A stretch of 64,000 bases of DNA from DASZUK01 sp035547695 (GTDB lineage Bacteria; Actinomycetota; Acidimicrobiia; Acidimicrobiales; RAAP-2). Numbering within the stretch: position 1 is the first letter of the stretch; each line of letters starts with the position of its first letter. The DNA lies in the NCBI GenBank assembly GCA_035547695.1, contig DASZUK010000031.1, positions 1 through 64,000 of the forward strand, read 5' to 3'. Positions 28,866 through 36,593 of this stretch are shown here, piece after piece. The translations under genes were made by a program, and so were the position numbers. The notes under the pieces were generated by a model that was not told the DNA's origin, made no database searches, and saw nothing but the letters and a program-made list of their open reading frames with translations.

Positions 28866-30679
28866 CCCGGCCGGGCCGGCGCCCGGCTCTCCGTCGGTGG
28901 GTGGCCGTGGTGGCCGTCGGCACCGTGATGGCCACCCCGGTGGTCGCCTGGGGGGGGGCCACCGGGGCCAGTACCACCACGACCTACCAGCCGTGGGTGA
29001 CCGGCGTCGGGGGCACCCTGACCCTGGGCATCGACCAGGCCCCCACCGGCTGCAACCCGAACTCCGCCCTGGGCAACACCTGGGCCGACCACCTGGTGCT
29101 GGAGGCGGTGCTGCCCAGCGCGTTCGTGGTGAACCCGTCGGACAACGCGGTGTACGACTCCTCCGTCATCGACCAGGCCGAGCTGCAGAGCACCAGCCCA
29201 CAGCGGGTGGTGTACACCATCAACCCCGACGCCGTCTGGTCCGACGGCACCCCGATCACCGCCCGGGACTTCGTCTACGCCTGGCAGCAGCAGCGGGGGG
29301 ACGCCGACACCGACGGGGTCCCCGGTGGCGGGTCGGCCAGCACCGAGGGGTACCGGGACATCAAGTCGGTGACCGGCAGCAACCACGGCCGGACGGTCAC
29401 CGTGGTGTTCAAGACCCCCTTCGCCGACTGGAAGACGCTGTTCGCCGACCTGCTGCCGGCCCACGTGATGGAGCAGGTCGGCTGGGACCCCGGCTGCAGC
29501 ACCGTGGACCCGGCCGTCGACCTTTCCGGGGGGCCGTTCAAGATCGCCTCGGTGTCACCGGGCCGGATCGTGCTGGCCCGGAACCCGAAGTGGTGGGAGC
29601 AGGCCCCGTACCTGGACCGGCTGGTCATCCGGGTGGCCAACGGCCCGGGGCAGTTGGCCCGCTGGGTGACGTCCGGCACCGTGCAGGCGGTGATGCCCAC
29701 CGCCTTCGCCCAGGGGTTCCTGCAGGGAGTGTCCGGGACAGCGTTCCTGGACAGCGACTCCGCGCTGTCGTCGTCGTTCCTGCAGTTGGAGTTCTCCACC
29801 ACCTCGGCGGTGACCGCCGCCGTGGACGTCCGGCAGGCCATCGCCTACGCCGTCAACCGCCAGGCCCTGGTCAACGCGGTGGTCGGATGGGAGAACACCA
29901 GCGTGGTCCCCGCGGTCAGCCACCTCTACGCCCAGTCCCAGAGCACATACCCCACCCCGAAGCCGCCGCCGCTGCAGTTCGCCGCCCAACCCGGGGCCAC
30001 CACCACGACCACGTCCCCGACCCCGACCCCGGCGACGCCGTTCCCGCTCACCGACGACCACACCAAGGTGGTCGAGTACCTGCTCGACGCCGGCTACGTC
30101 CAGCAGCTCGACGGCACCTGGGAGCAACCGGACGGCACCCCGCTGTCCATCCGGCTGGCCGTCGACCAGGGTGACGCCTGGGCCGCCCAGACCGCGGCGC
30201 TGCTGGTGCAACAACTGCAGGACACCGGCATCGGGGTCACCGTGGTCATGGCCGACTCCGCCACCGCCACCGGCACCGACCTGTCCCAGGGGCTGGCCGA
30301 CGCCGCGGTGCTGCCGTTCACATCGTCGCCGTACCCCACTCAGGCCATCGCCTGGTACACCCCCCTGCTCGGCCCCGCCGGCCAGGACGGGTCGCAGGAC
30401 TGGTCCAACCTGGACGACCAGACCCTCAACAACCTGCTGACCAAGGCCTCCCGGCAACTGAACCCCACCGCGGCCCGGCCGCTGTACACAACGGCCGACC
30501 AGGAGCTCTGGGCGCAGATGGTGGCCCTGCCCCTGTTCACCGAGCCCGCCGCCATGGCCTGGTCGTCGTACACCTCCGGCGTCAACCTCAACCCGTTCGG
30601 GCCCAACCTGCTGTGGTCCGCCCAGAACTGGGGGCTGCGGGTGCCGCCGACCAGCCCGGACACCGCGCCGGCCAACTGA
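28862..30679 (+). CDS. Family 5 solute-binding protein (peptide/nickel ABC transporter type)
   Basis: Extracytoplasmic substrate-binding protein (605 aa) of the SBP_bac_5 family, which delivers peptides or similar ligands to an ABC importer. Signal peptide spans residues ~11-40 (RRWVAVVAVGTVMATPVVAWGG), with no lipobox cysteine, so it is not an obvious lipoprotein. Family features are PHRVVYTI-like WSDGTPITARDFVYAWQ, ARNPKWWEQAPYLDRLVI and VRQAIAYAVNRQALV. A Thr/Pro-rich insert (TTTTTSPTPTPATP) occurs near residue 380. No permease or ATPase gene is adjacent, so it is an orphan. GTG 28862 overlaps the secG stop (GTGA). Confidence 0.87.
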   Translation: MTRPGRRPALRRWVAVVAVGTVMATPVVAWGGATGASTTTTYQPWVTGVGGTLTLGIDQAPTGCNPNSALGNTWADHLVLEAVLPSAFVVNPSDNAVYDSSVIDQAELQSTSPQRVVYTINPDAVWSDGTPITARDFVYAWQQQRGDADTDGVPGGGSASTEGYRDIKSVTGSNHGRTVTVVFKTPFADWKTLFADLLPAHVMEQVGWDPGCSTVDPAVDLSGGPFKIASVSPGRIVLARNPKWWEQAPYLDRLVIRVANGPGQLARWVTSGTVQAVMPTAFAQGFLQGVSGTAFLDSDSALSSSFLQLEFSTTSAVTAAVDVRQAIAYAVNRQALVNAVVGWENTSVVPAVSHLYAQSQSTYPTPKPPPLQFAAQPGATTTTTSPTPTPATPFPLTDDHTKVVEYLLDAGYVQQLDGTWEQPDGTPLSIRLAVDQGDAWAAQTAALLVQQLQDTGIGVTVVMADSATATGTDLSQGLADAAVLPFTSSPYPTQAIAWYTPLLGPAGQDGSQDWSNLDDQTLNNLLTKASRQLNPTAARPLYTTADQELWAQMVALPLFTEPAAMAWSSYTSGVNLNPFGPNLLWSAQNWGLRVPPTSPDTAPAN

Positions 30680-30731
30680 GCCGGCCCCGTCGCCGCAGCC
30701 GACCGGCGACGGGGCCTGTCCCGGCCTGCGC

Positions 30732-30737
30732 TACCAT
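30732..30737 (+). promoter_or_regulatory. -10 box of tRNA-Leu
   Basis: TACCAT lies 11 nt before the first base of the mature tRNA, consistent with a short 5' trailer. Confidence 0.4.
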
Positions 30738-30748
30738 CGACGGGCTGC

Positions 30749-30835
30749 GTCGGAGTGGCGGAATAGGCAGACGCGCCAGCTTGAGGGGCTGGTGCCCGCA
30801 AGGGCGTGGGGGTTCAAGTCCCCCCTCCGACACCA
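30749..30835 (+). tRNA. tRNA-Leu (anticodon GAG), CCA encoded
   Basis: An 87-nt gene. The acceptor stem GTCGGAG pairs with CTCCGAC, followed by A and an encoded CCA. The anticodon arm CCAGC-TTGAGGG-GCTGG carries GAG, reading CUC/CUU leucine codons. A long variable arm (TGCCCGCAAGGGCG) marks a class II tRNA, and the T arm is GGGGG-TTCAAGT-CCCCC. Confidence 0.97.
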
Positions 30836-30947
30836 GCGCCATCCGGCGCCCAAACCAACCACCACCCGCTTTGCCTGGCAACGATACCGGCACCGAATGG
30901 GGGGCGGTGCTCCGACGATAAGTCAGATCGGCCCAATGGGCGACGGC

Positions 30948-31217
30948 CTACGCTACCCTCACCGGATCGGTGATGCCGTCGTGTAAGGCATCCGGGGCCA
31001 TGTCGGCACCGTTCGGCCAGACCACGGTGTGCGTCTCCGGGTCAACGGTCACCCTGGCAAAGAACGAGACATCTCGGAGCGGCTCGAAGACCGGCCCGAC
31101 GGGCCGTGCCAGCTTCGGAGCGAAGTCGAGCTCCCTCACCGTCCCGTCGGCAAAGCCGATCCGGAGCTTGTAGCCGTCGAGGTGCTCGACGGTTCGGAGG
31201 TCGTAGGGAGCGCCCAT
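30948..31217 (-). CDS. DUF2442 domain protein
   Basis: An 89-aa protein matching the DUF2442 pattern: LRIGFADGTVRELDF, VFEPLRDVSFFARVTVD and the diagnostic TVVWPNGADMAPDALHD. Function is not established; the family often lies beside DUF4160 genes, sometimes interpreted as toxin-antitoxin-like pairs, but no DUF4160 partner is seen here. It lies in a lower-GC region after tRNA-Leu, and the upstream 112 bp between the tRNA and this gene show nothing recognisable. Confidence 0.8.
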   Translation of the reverse strand: MGAPYDLRTVEHLDGYKLRIGFADGTVRELDFAPKLARPVGPVFEPLRDVSFFARVTVDPETHTVVWPNGADMAPDALHDGITDPVRVA

Positions 31218-31296
31218 GACAGTGGCTCAATCGTAGCGAGCGGCTCCGCGGCCCTCGTCCGTCACCGGGAGGCAATGGGCTGCTGCGGCTTTTCCC

Positions 31297-31581
31297 TTAC
31301 GGCTTCCCTCGGTGCGCCGGAAAGCAGAGGAGGCAAGGACTGCGCGATCGGCTCGCAAGATTGCGGTTTACCGATTGAACGGGTGCCGGCTCCCCACCCC
31401 GCTGACGTACTTTTTCTTGTCCATCGATCAAGGAATCGCAGTCAGGCTTCGCGTGGAACGCATTACCGCCAGCCGTGATGAAGACAACCTTGGGAAGGTC
31501 GGTTGGCTTGCAGCGTGCACAAAAGGCGATGCCGTCCTCTTCGCATGGCTCTCCTTCTTGCCAAGCCTCGATCGTGAGCAA
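31297..31581 (-). CDS. Small Cys-rich hypothetical protein
   Basis: A 94-aa protein from a TTG start with a strong GGAGGAG 6 nt upstream. It contains FCARC near residue 21, a core VFITAGGNAFHAKPDCDSL and a C-terminal PCLLCF. The CxxC pairs plus His suggest a zinc-binding fold. Similar C-terminal segments (FHxxPxCxxLxxGQ...PCLxCFP) occur, as I recall, at the ends of longer actinobacterial proteins, so this may be a stand-alone or truncated form. Lower-GC context. Confidence 0.55.
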   Translation of the reverse strand: MLTIEAWQEGEPCEEDGIAFCARCKPTDLPKVVFITAGGNAFHAKPDCDSLIDGQEKVRQRGGEPAPVQSVNRNLASRSRSPCLLCFPAHRGKP

Positions 31582-31675
31582 GTTGATCTCCTCCGACGAT
31601 CACACCACCAGGAAAAGTCCTTCCGGTTACCGTCTGGGGGCGATCCTATGCCGAGGCAAGGGAAAGGATCATCGG

Positions 31676-31911
31676 TCCGAGGGTGGAACTCCGCTCTCAG
31701 AATCTCACTCGACCGCTCCGCCAGGTCAGCAGGTCCGTCGAAGCTACTGAAGAACGTCGGGAGTGCTCCGCCCGACTCGCTGTCACCGTTGGTGACGAGG
31801 CGACATGGACCCGCTGGCCCGGCTGGATACCGTGGCGGCGGAACTCACCCGCAAGTGCCGCATCGTCGCCAGGAACGGTCAGGTCCCATTCGTAGGCGGC
31901 GTCAGGCGTGC
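31676..31911 (-). pseudogene. Frameshifted antitoxin-like remnant
   Basis: One frame encodes YEWDLTVPGDDAALAGEF, RRHGIQPGQRVHVA; immediately after, the sense continues in another frame as VTNGDSESGGALPTFFSSFD, GPADLAERSSEILRAEF. Joining them needs a one-base insertion near 31800. The joined protein resembles small antitoxins that precede PIN-domain toxins, but no toxin is present. No good start codon is found; GTG GAG CTC AGT AAG CAC GCC TGA just upstream suggests a second lesion. A sequencing error is possible. Confidence 0.45.
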
Positions 31912-32262
31912 TTACTGAGCTCCACCGTACGCCCTGGCCCTTTCTGCCGGTAGCGATGTTGGGCAGGAAGTCCTGTTGAGTCGGGTTGTCGATGTCCATG
32001 GCGCGAATGGGCCGGATGGGTGGAGTTCGGCCAGGATGTACCGCTCTCGATGGCCGTAGATGATCCGGAACGGCCTCTGCGAGCGCCCGTGCGACGCCCG
32101 TGCGATGGGTGGGTCGGCTGGGACGCTCCGGCCGGTGACCGCCGGGACGCCTAGCCTCGGCGGATGTCTCTGCGGCGGCTTTGGGCATGTCGACCTCTTG
32201 CGCCCTGTGAACAGGGGATTTCCAACGATAGTTGGTGGAGTTGGCGACACTGAACCGTCACC
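31912..32262. other. Non-coding or decayed interval
   Basis: This 350-bp stretch between the antitoxin-like remnant and the XRE gene has only short or low-complexity frames. A minus-strand fragment RPFRIIYGHRERYILAEL reads like protein but has no coherent start or extension. I see no RNA gene or repeat. Confidence 0.4.
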
Positions 32263-32505
32263 GTGTCCTCCGTGCCCGAGCGGGAGCCGACAGCGGTCGA
32301 GTTCGGAAACCGCGTGCGAGCCCTACGGCAGCAGAAGGGCCTCAGCCAGGAACGACTGGGAGAGCTGGTCGGCATCAGCAAGAACTACGTGTCGTCGGTC
32401 GAGCTGGGAGAGCGGAACGTCGGCCTGCGGACGATCCTGCTGCTCGGCCATGCCCTCGGCGTGGCACCGGCCTCGCTGATCGAGGGACTGCCCAAGCCTG
32501 AATAG
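32263..32505 (+). CDS. XRE-family HTH transcriptional regulator
   Basis: An 80-aa DNA-binding protein consisting of one helix-turn-helix: FGNRVRALRQQKGLSQERLGELVGI, then SKNYVSSVELGERNVGLRTI and LLLGHALGVAPASLIEGL, a textbook Cro/C1-type fold. GTG 32263 starts it. Such small single-domain XRE proteins accompany mobile or restriction elements; the partner here is not identifiable. It lies at the end of the lower-GC interval that begins after tRNA-Leu. Confidence 0.85.
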   Translation: MSSVPEREPTAVEFGNRVRALRQQKGLSQERLGELVGISKNYVSSVELGERNVGLRTILLLGHALGVAPASLIEGLPKPE

Positions 32506-32568
32506 AGAAAACAGCACTTTCTGGTATCCCACTATTGTTGGATGGCACCAGGGCTGGCATGATGCCGG

Positions 32569-32601
32569 GAGCGGTCGTTCTCCTCCTGGTCCCGACCGCT
32601 C
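32569..32601 (+). terminator. Hairpin between convergent XRE and M56 genes (1)
   Basis: Perfect 9-bp stem GAGCGGTCG / CGACCGCTC with a 15-nt loop, downstream of the XRE gene. Confidence 0.45.
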
Positions 32602-32609
32602 ATGGGCGG

Positions 32610-32651
32610 CGTCCGCCTCTCCTTTCCGTCGCTCGGAAGGGGAGGCGGACG
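32610..32651 (-). terminator. Long hairpin between convergent XRE and M56 genes (2)
   Basis: Stem CGTCCGCCTC / GAGGCGGACG (10 bp) extended by CCTTTCCG / CGGAAGGG (one wobble) around a TCGCT loop, with a single bulged T. It starts 16 nt after the stop of the minus-strand M56 gene. Strong structure without a T-tract. Confidence 0.6.
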
Positions 32652-32666
32652 TCTGCCGCTCCCCGG

Positions 32667-33644
32667 TCAGCTCACCAGGAGGGCGATCGGCGGTCCCAGG
32701 ACCAGGACCGCCGCGGCCACCAGGACCAGCAGGCGGACGGGACGGGCCAGCGGTCGGGGGGCGACGGCCAGCCGGGCCACCCGGGCCTCGACGGTGCCGT
32801 CCAGCCGTGGAGCGGCGGCCGGGGCCACCGCGACCTGCTCGGAGGCCATCTGCCGCAGTGCCCGCCGGAGGGCGGCCGGGGAGCAGTCCTGCCGGGCCCG
32901 GTCGTCGGCCAGCATCTCGACCAGCCCCTCGACCGCGCCGAGGGCGGCGGTCGCCGGGCGGAGGAACGGAAAGGTCTCCCGCCAGGCCATGAACGGCTGG
33001 ACCACCAGGTCGTGGCGGCTCCGGGCGTGGGCCTCCTCGTGGGCCAGGACCGCGTCGAGCTCGTCGGCGTCGAGGGCCCGGAGGGCGCCTCGGCTGACGA
33101 CGATCCGGGTCCGGACGCCGGGAAGGGAGTAGGCGACGGCCACCGGGTGGTCGATGCAGCACACGTCGGGCACCGCCGCCACCCCGGCCAGCGCGAGTGC
33201 CGCGGTCCGGGTCCCCGTTCCGGCTGGGCCCGGCCGGGTGGACCGGGGCCGGGCATCGAGGGTCTCGGCCACCGCGTCCAGCCGGAGCCGGTGCTCCCGG
33301 CGGTCCAGGGTCACCCGGAGAGCCGACGCCGCGGCCACCCCGGCCAGCCAGAGGCCGGCGGCCACGGTCAGCCCGACCCCGGTCCACCCCACCGGGCCCA
33401 GCCGGGCCGCGCTGGTGGGGAGGGCCGCCATCCCGCCGAGCCAGCCCCGGTGCAGGTCGCTCACGGCCAGGGTGCAGCCGGCGCCGAGGATGCTCAGCCC
33501 GCCGGCCAGGCCGACCGCCTGCCAGAGGACCAGCGCCACCCCGGGGTCCCGGGCCGTCCAGCGGGCCCGGGCCAGTGCGGCCGGGATCGGCCAGGCCAGG
33601 GCCACCGCCATGACCAGGAGGGCCACCGCCTCGGCCCGCAGCAT
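32667..33644 (-). CDS. BlaR1-like M56 family membrane metallopeptidase
   Basis: Membrane zinc protease (325 aa) of the M56 (BlaR1/MecR1) family, expected to cleave or relieve its cognate BlaI-type repressor when a signal is sensed. N-terminal helices (LLVMAVALAWPIPAALA, VGLAGGLSILGAGCTLAV, VGLTVAAGLWLAGVAAAS) precede the protease motif VLAHEEAHARSRHD (HExxH). A final helix is near LLVLVAAAVLVLGPPIALL. It lacks the extracellular penicillin-binding sensor domain of true BlaR1. Its ATG overlaps the stop of the upstream blaI-like gene (TGATG), so the two are co-translated. Confidence 0.88.
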   Translation of the reverse strand: MLRAEAVALLVMAVALAWPIPAALARARWTARDPGVALVLWQAVGLAGGLSILGAGCTLAVSDLHRGWLGGMAALPTSAARLGPVGWTGVGLTVAAGLWLAGVAAASALRVTLDRREHRLRLDAVAETLDARPRSTRPGPAGTGTRTAALALAGVAAVPDVCCIDHPVAVAYSLPGVRTRIVVSRGALRALDADELDAVLAHEEAHARSRHDLVVQPFMAWRETFPFLRPATAALGAVEGLVEMLADDRARQDCSPAALRRALRQMASEQVAVAPAAAPRLDGTVEARVARLAVAPRPLARPVRLLVLVAAAVLVLGPPIALLVS

Positions 33645-34033
33645 CAGCCGCCCGCCCGGTCGCCTGTAGCCCGGTCGCCTGGGCCACGCCGGCGGCGGAG
33701 GAGCCGGCGGAGGTGGTCGGAGTCGTCGTCGCTGACCCGACCGAGGAACCGGGCCAGGGCCGCGCTCCGGTCAGGGGCCTGGCCCAGGGCGTCGAGCATC
33801 AGCTCGGCGATGTAGTCGTCCCGCTGGACCGCCGCCACGTACCGGTGGGGGCGGACGTCGCCGTGGCGGGTGACCAGCCCCTTGCGCCCCAGGCGGTCGA
33901 GGACGGTGAGCACGGTGGTCATCGCCAGCTCACGCCCGTCCAGCTCGGTCAGCAGGTCACGGGCGGTCATCCCCGCCGGGTGGTCCCACAGGACCCGCAG
34001 CACCGCCTGCTCGAGGTGCCCGCTGCCAGCCAT
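33644..34033 (-). CDS. BlaI/MecI/CopY-family repressor
   Basis: A 129-aa winged-helix repressor: HLEQAVLRVLWDHPAGMTARDLL, then the recognition helix LAMTTVLTVLDRLGRKGLVTR and YVAAVQRDDYIAELM. Family members dimerise and bind TAC-N5-GTA-type dyads, and are released by the partner M56 protease. It is divergent from cydA with three such dyads between. The promoter (TAGAAT, minus strand of 34039-34044) ends 6 nt before the ATG, so the mRNA is leaderless and dyad 1 overlaps the -10, implying autorepression. Control of cytochrome bd is inferred from this arrangement. Confidence 0.9.
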   Translation of the reverse strand: MAGSGHLEQAVLRVLWDHPAGMTARDLLTELDGRELAMTTVLTVLDRLGRKGLVTRHGDVRPHRYVAAVQRDDYIAELMLDALGQAPDRSAALARFLGRVSDDDSDHLRRLLRRRRGPGDRATGDRAGG

Positions 34034-34040
34034 ACCCGTA

Positions 34041-34097
34041 TTCTACCTTGCGTAGAACCTCTACTGTTCGTAGAGTAGAGTTCTACTTACCGTAGAA
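34041..34097. promoter_or_regulatory. Three BlaI-like operator dyads between blaI and cydA
   Basis: TTCTAC-N5-GTAGAA at 34041-34057, CTCTAC-N5-GTAGAG at 34059-34075 and TTCTAC-N5-GTAGAA at 34081-34097. All three are perfect 6-bp dyads with the same 5-nt spacing, centred 18 and 22 bp apart. The first overlaps the blaI -10, and the others cover the likely cydA promoter (TAGAGT at 34071-34076). Confidence 0.85.
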
Positions 34098-34159
34098 CTC
34101 GTGACCGAGATGACCGAGGAGGGCGCCGTGACGTTGCCTGGACGAGGGGGAACGAGCCG

Positions 34160-35554
34160 ATGACGGTGCTGCTCGACCGCTGGCAGTTCGCGGTGACCAT
34201 CCTCTACCACTTCCTGTTCGTGCCGCTCACCATCGGCCTCGGCCTGCTGGTGGCGGTGATGCAGACCCTGGCCTACCGGCGGCAGGACCCCGAGTGGGAC
34301 CGCCTGGCCCGCTTCTTCGGCCGGCTGTTCCTGATCAACTTCGCCATGGGGGTGGTGACCGGCATCGTCCAGGAGTTCCAGTTCGGGATGAACTGGAGCA
34401 ACTACTCGATCTTCGTCGGCAACATCTTCGGGGCGCCGCTGGCCATGGAGGGGCTGCTGGCCTTCTTCGTGGAGTCCACCTTCCTCGGGCTCTGGATCTT
34501 CGGCCGCCACAAGCTGTCGCCCCGCCTCCACCTGGCCTGCATCTGGCTGGTGAGCCTGGGCACCATGCTCTCGGCCTTCTTCATCCTGGCCGCCAACTCC
34601 TGGATGCAGCACCCGGTGGGGTACCGGATCGTCGACCACAAGGCGGTGCTGACCGACATCTGGGCCGTCCTCGGCAACTCGACGCTCTGGGTCGAGTTCC
34701 CCCACACCCTGCTGGCCGCGTTCGTGACCGGGGGCATGGTCCTGCTCGGCGTCTCGGCCTGGAAGCTGCTCCGCCACCGGGGGACGGGCCACCAGGACGT
34801 GGGGGCCTTCACCCGGGCGGCCAAGCTGGCCGCGGCCTTCAGCCTGGTGGCGGTCCTGGCCACCATGGTCACCGGCGACCTGCAGGCCCGGCTGATGGAC
34901 GAGCAGCAGCCGATGAAGATGGCCGCCGCCGAGGCCCTGTACAACACCGAGGACGGCGCCAGCTTCTCGCTGCTGACCGTGGGCAACCTGTCGGGCAACC
35001 CGGTGTTCCAGATCCGGGTGCCCCACCTGCTCAGCCTGATCGCCGACATGTCCTGGAACGGCAGGGTCGAGGGCATCCACCAGACCCAGGCGGCCGAGGC
35101 CGCCAGGTACGGGCCGGGCAGCTACGTCCCGGTGGTCTGGCTCACCTACTGGAGCTTCCGGCTGATGGTCGGCCTCGGCATGGTCATCCTGGCGGTCTCC
35201 GGCTGGGCGTTGGTCCTGGCCCGGATGAAGCGGCTGGACCGCTCCCGGCTGTTCGCCCGGGTGGCGCTGGTGGCCACGGTGACCCCGTTCCTGGCCAACT
35301 CGTTCGGCTGGATCTTCACCGAGATGGGCCGCCAGCCCTGGGTGGTCTACGGGCTGATGAAGACCGACCAGGCCATGTCGCCGGCGGTCGGGACCGGCTC
35401 GGTGGCCCTCACCCTGGGCGGCTTCACCCTGCTGTACACCGTGCTCGGGGTGGTCGACGGCTGGCTCATGGCCCGGTCGGCCCGACGGCCGCTCACCGAA
35501 CCGGAGCCGGACGACGAGCACGGTCCGGACGCCGAGCCGGCGCTGGTGTACTGA
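34160..35554 (+). CDS. cydA: Cytochrome bd oxidase subunit I
   Basis: Quinol-oxidising subunit of the high-affinity terminal oxidase that reduces O2 to water. The 464-aa membrane protein begins LLDRWQFAVTILYHFLFVPLTIG (heme b ligand His17), has the conserved NWSNYSIFVGNIFGAPLAMEG, ANSWMQHPVGY and GRQPWVVYG segments and about nine helices. It is shorter than E. coli CydA (522 aa), so the quinol loop is the short type. ATG 34160 has GGGGG upstream. cydB follows after 1 nt. Expression is probably controlled by the divergent BlaI-like repressor. Confidence 0.96.
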   Translation: MTVLLDRWQFAVTILYHFLFVPLTIGLGLLVAVMQTLAYRRQDPEWDRLARFFGRLFLINFAMGVVTGIVQEFQFGMNWSNYSIFVGNIFGAPLAMEGLLAFFVESTFLGLWIFGRHKLSPRLHLACIWLVSLGTMLSAFFILAANSWMQHPVGYRIVDHKAVLTDIWAVLGNSTLWVEFPHTLLAAFVTGGMVLLGVSAWKLLRHRGTGHQDVGAFTRAAKLAAAFSLVAVLATMVTGDLQARLMDEQQPMKMAAAEALYNTEDGASFSLLTVGNLSGNPVFQIRVPHLLSLIADMSWNGRVEGIHQTQAAEAARYGPGSYVPVVWLTYWSFRLMVGLGMVILAVSGWALVLARMKRLDRSRLFARVALVATVTPFLANSFGWIFTEMGRQPWVVYGLMKTDQAMSPAVGTGSVALTLGGFTLLYTVLGVVDGWLMARSARRPLTEPEPDDEHGPDAEPALVY

Positions 35555-35555
35555 G

Positions 35556-36593
35556 ATGCCGGTCGCCAGCCTGAACACCGCCTGGTTCGCCCTCATCGGC
35601 CTGTTGTGGGCCGGCTACTTCGTGCTGGAGGGGTTCGACTTCGGGGTCGGGGTGCTGACCCCGCTGGTCGCCCGGGACGACGTCGAGCGCCGGCTGTGCA
35701 TCAACGCCATCGGCCCGGTCTGGGACGGCAACGAGGTGTGGCTGATCGTCGCCGGCGGGGCCACCTTTGCCGCCTTCCCGACGTGGTACGCCACCATGTT
35801 CAGCGGGTTCTACCTCGCCCTGTTCCTGGTGCTGGCCGCCCTCATCGTCCGGGGCGTCAGCTTCGAGTTCCGGGGCAAGGAACGAGCCCCGGCGTGGAGG
35901 GCGACGTGGGACCGGGCGCTGTTCGTCGGGAGCCTGGTCCCCGCCTTCCTCTGGGGGGTGGCCTTCACCGACCTGGTCCACGGGCTGCCGATCACCGCCG
36001 GGGCCTACACCGGCGGGCTGCTCGGGCTGGTCCACCCGATCGCCCTCCTCGGCGGGGTGGCCAGCCTGGCCCTGTTCACCCTGCACGGGGCGGTGTTCCT
36101 CTCGGCCAAGACCACCGGCGAGCTGTCGGCCCGGGCCGGCCGGGTGGCCCGACGGCTGGCCTGGCCCGTCGCCGCCCTGGTCGCCGGGTTGGTGGCCTGG
36201 GTGGCCGCGACCGCACCCGCCGGGTCGAGCGCCGCCCTGTCGGGCGCGGTGCCGATCGCCCTCGGGGCGGTGGCGGTCGCGGCCGTCGCCGTCGGCGGCA
36301 CGGTGGCCGGCCGGGGCCGGGACCTGCCGGCCTTCGCCACCACCGCGGTCGGCATCCTGGCCCTGTCGGCCGCGGCGTTCTGCGCCCTGTTCCCCCGGGT
36401 CATGGTGTCGTCGGTGCCCGGCCGGTCGCTGACCGTCTGGAACGCGGCCTCGGGCCACGAGACCCTGCTGGTGATGACGGTGGTGGCGGCCATCTTCACC
36501 CCGCTGGTCCTCGCCTACCAGGGTTGGAGCTACTGGGTGTTCCGTCAGCGCCTGGTGCGCCCACCCCAGCCGGCCCCGGGCCCCAGGACGTGA
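35556..36593 (+). CDS. cydB: Cytochrome bd oxidase subunit II
   Basis: Second membrane subunit of the bd oxidase (345 aa). It begins ASLNTAWFALIGLLWAGYFVLEGFDFGVG, the CydB signature, followed by IGPVWDGNEVWLIVAGGATFAAFP and GKERAPAWRATWDRALFVGSL. About nine helices; C-terminus VLAYQGWSYWVFRQRL. The start is 1 nt after the cydA stop, and cydD overlaps its stop (GTGA). Confidence 0.96.
   Translation: MPVASLNTAWFALIGLLWAGYFVLEGFDFGVGVLTPLVARDDVERRLCINAIGPVWDGNEVWLIVAGGATFAAFPTWYATMFSGFYLALFLVLAALIVRGVSFEFRGKERAPAWRATWDRALFVGSLVPAFLWGVAFTDLVHGLPITAGAYTGGLLGLVHPIALLGGVASLALFTLHGAVFLSAKTTGELSARAGRVARRLAWPVAALVAGLVAWVAATAPAGSSAALSGAVPIALGAVAVAAVAVGGTVAGRGRDLPAFATTAVGILALSAAAFCALFPRVMVSSVPGRSLTVWNAASGHETLLVMTVVAAIFTPLVLAYQGWSYWVFRQRLVRPPQPAPGPRT

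Noticed and set aside
30820..32520. Integrated element with att sites at tRNA-Leu
   Set aside because: No integrase gene and no downstream copy of the tRNA 3' end could be found, so only a decayed island is reported.
32667..34033. Beta-lactam resistance blaR1-blaI system
   Set aside because: No beta-lactamase gene is present and the M56 protein lacks a penicillin-binding sensor domain; the divergent partner is cydA.
34061..35596. Long minus-strand frame opposite cydA (511 codons)
   Set aside because: Antisense of cydA, His/Gln/Gly-rich with no family pattern; codon-position GC supports cydA on the plus strand.
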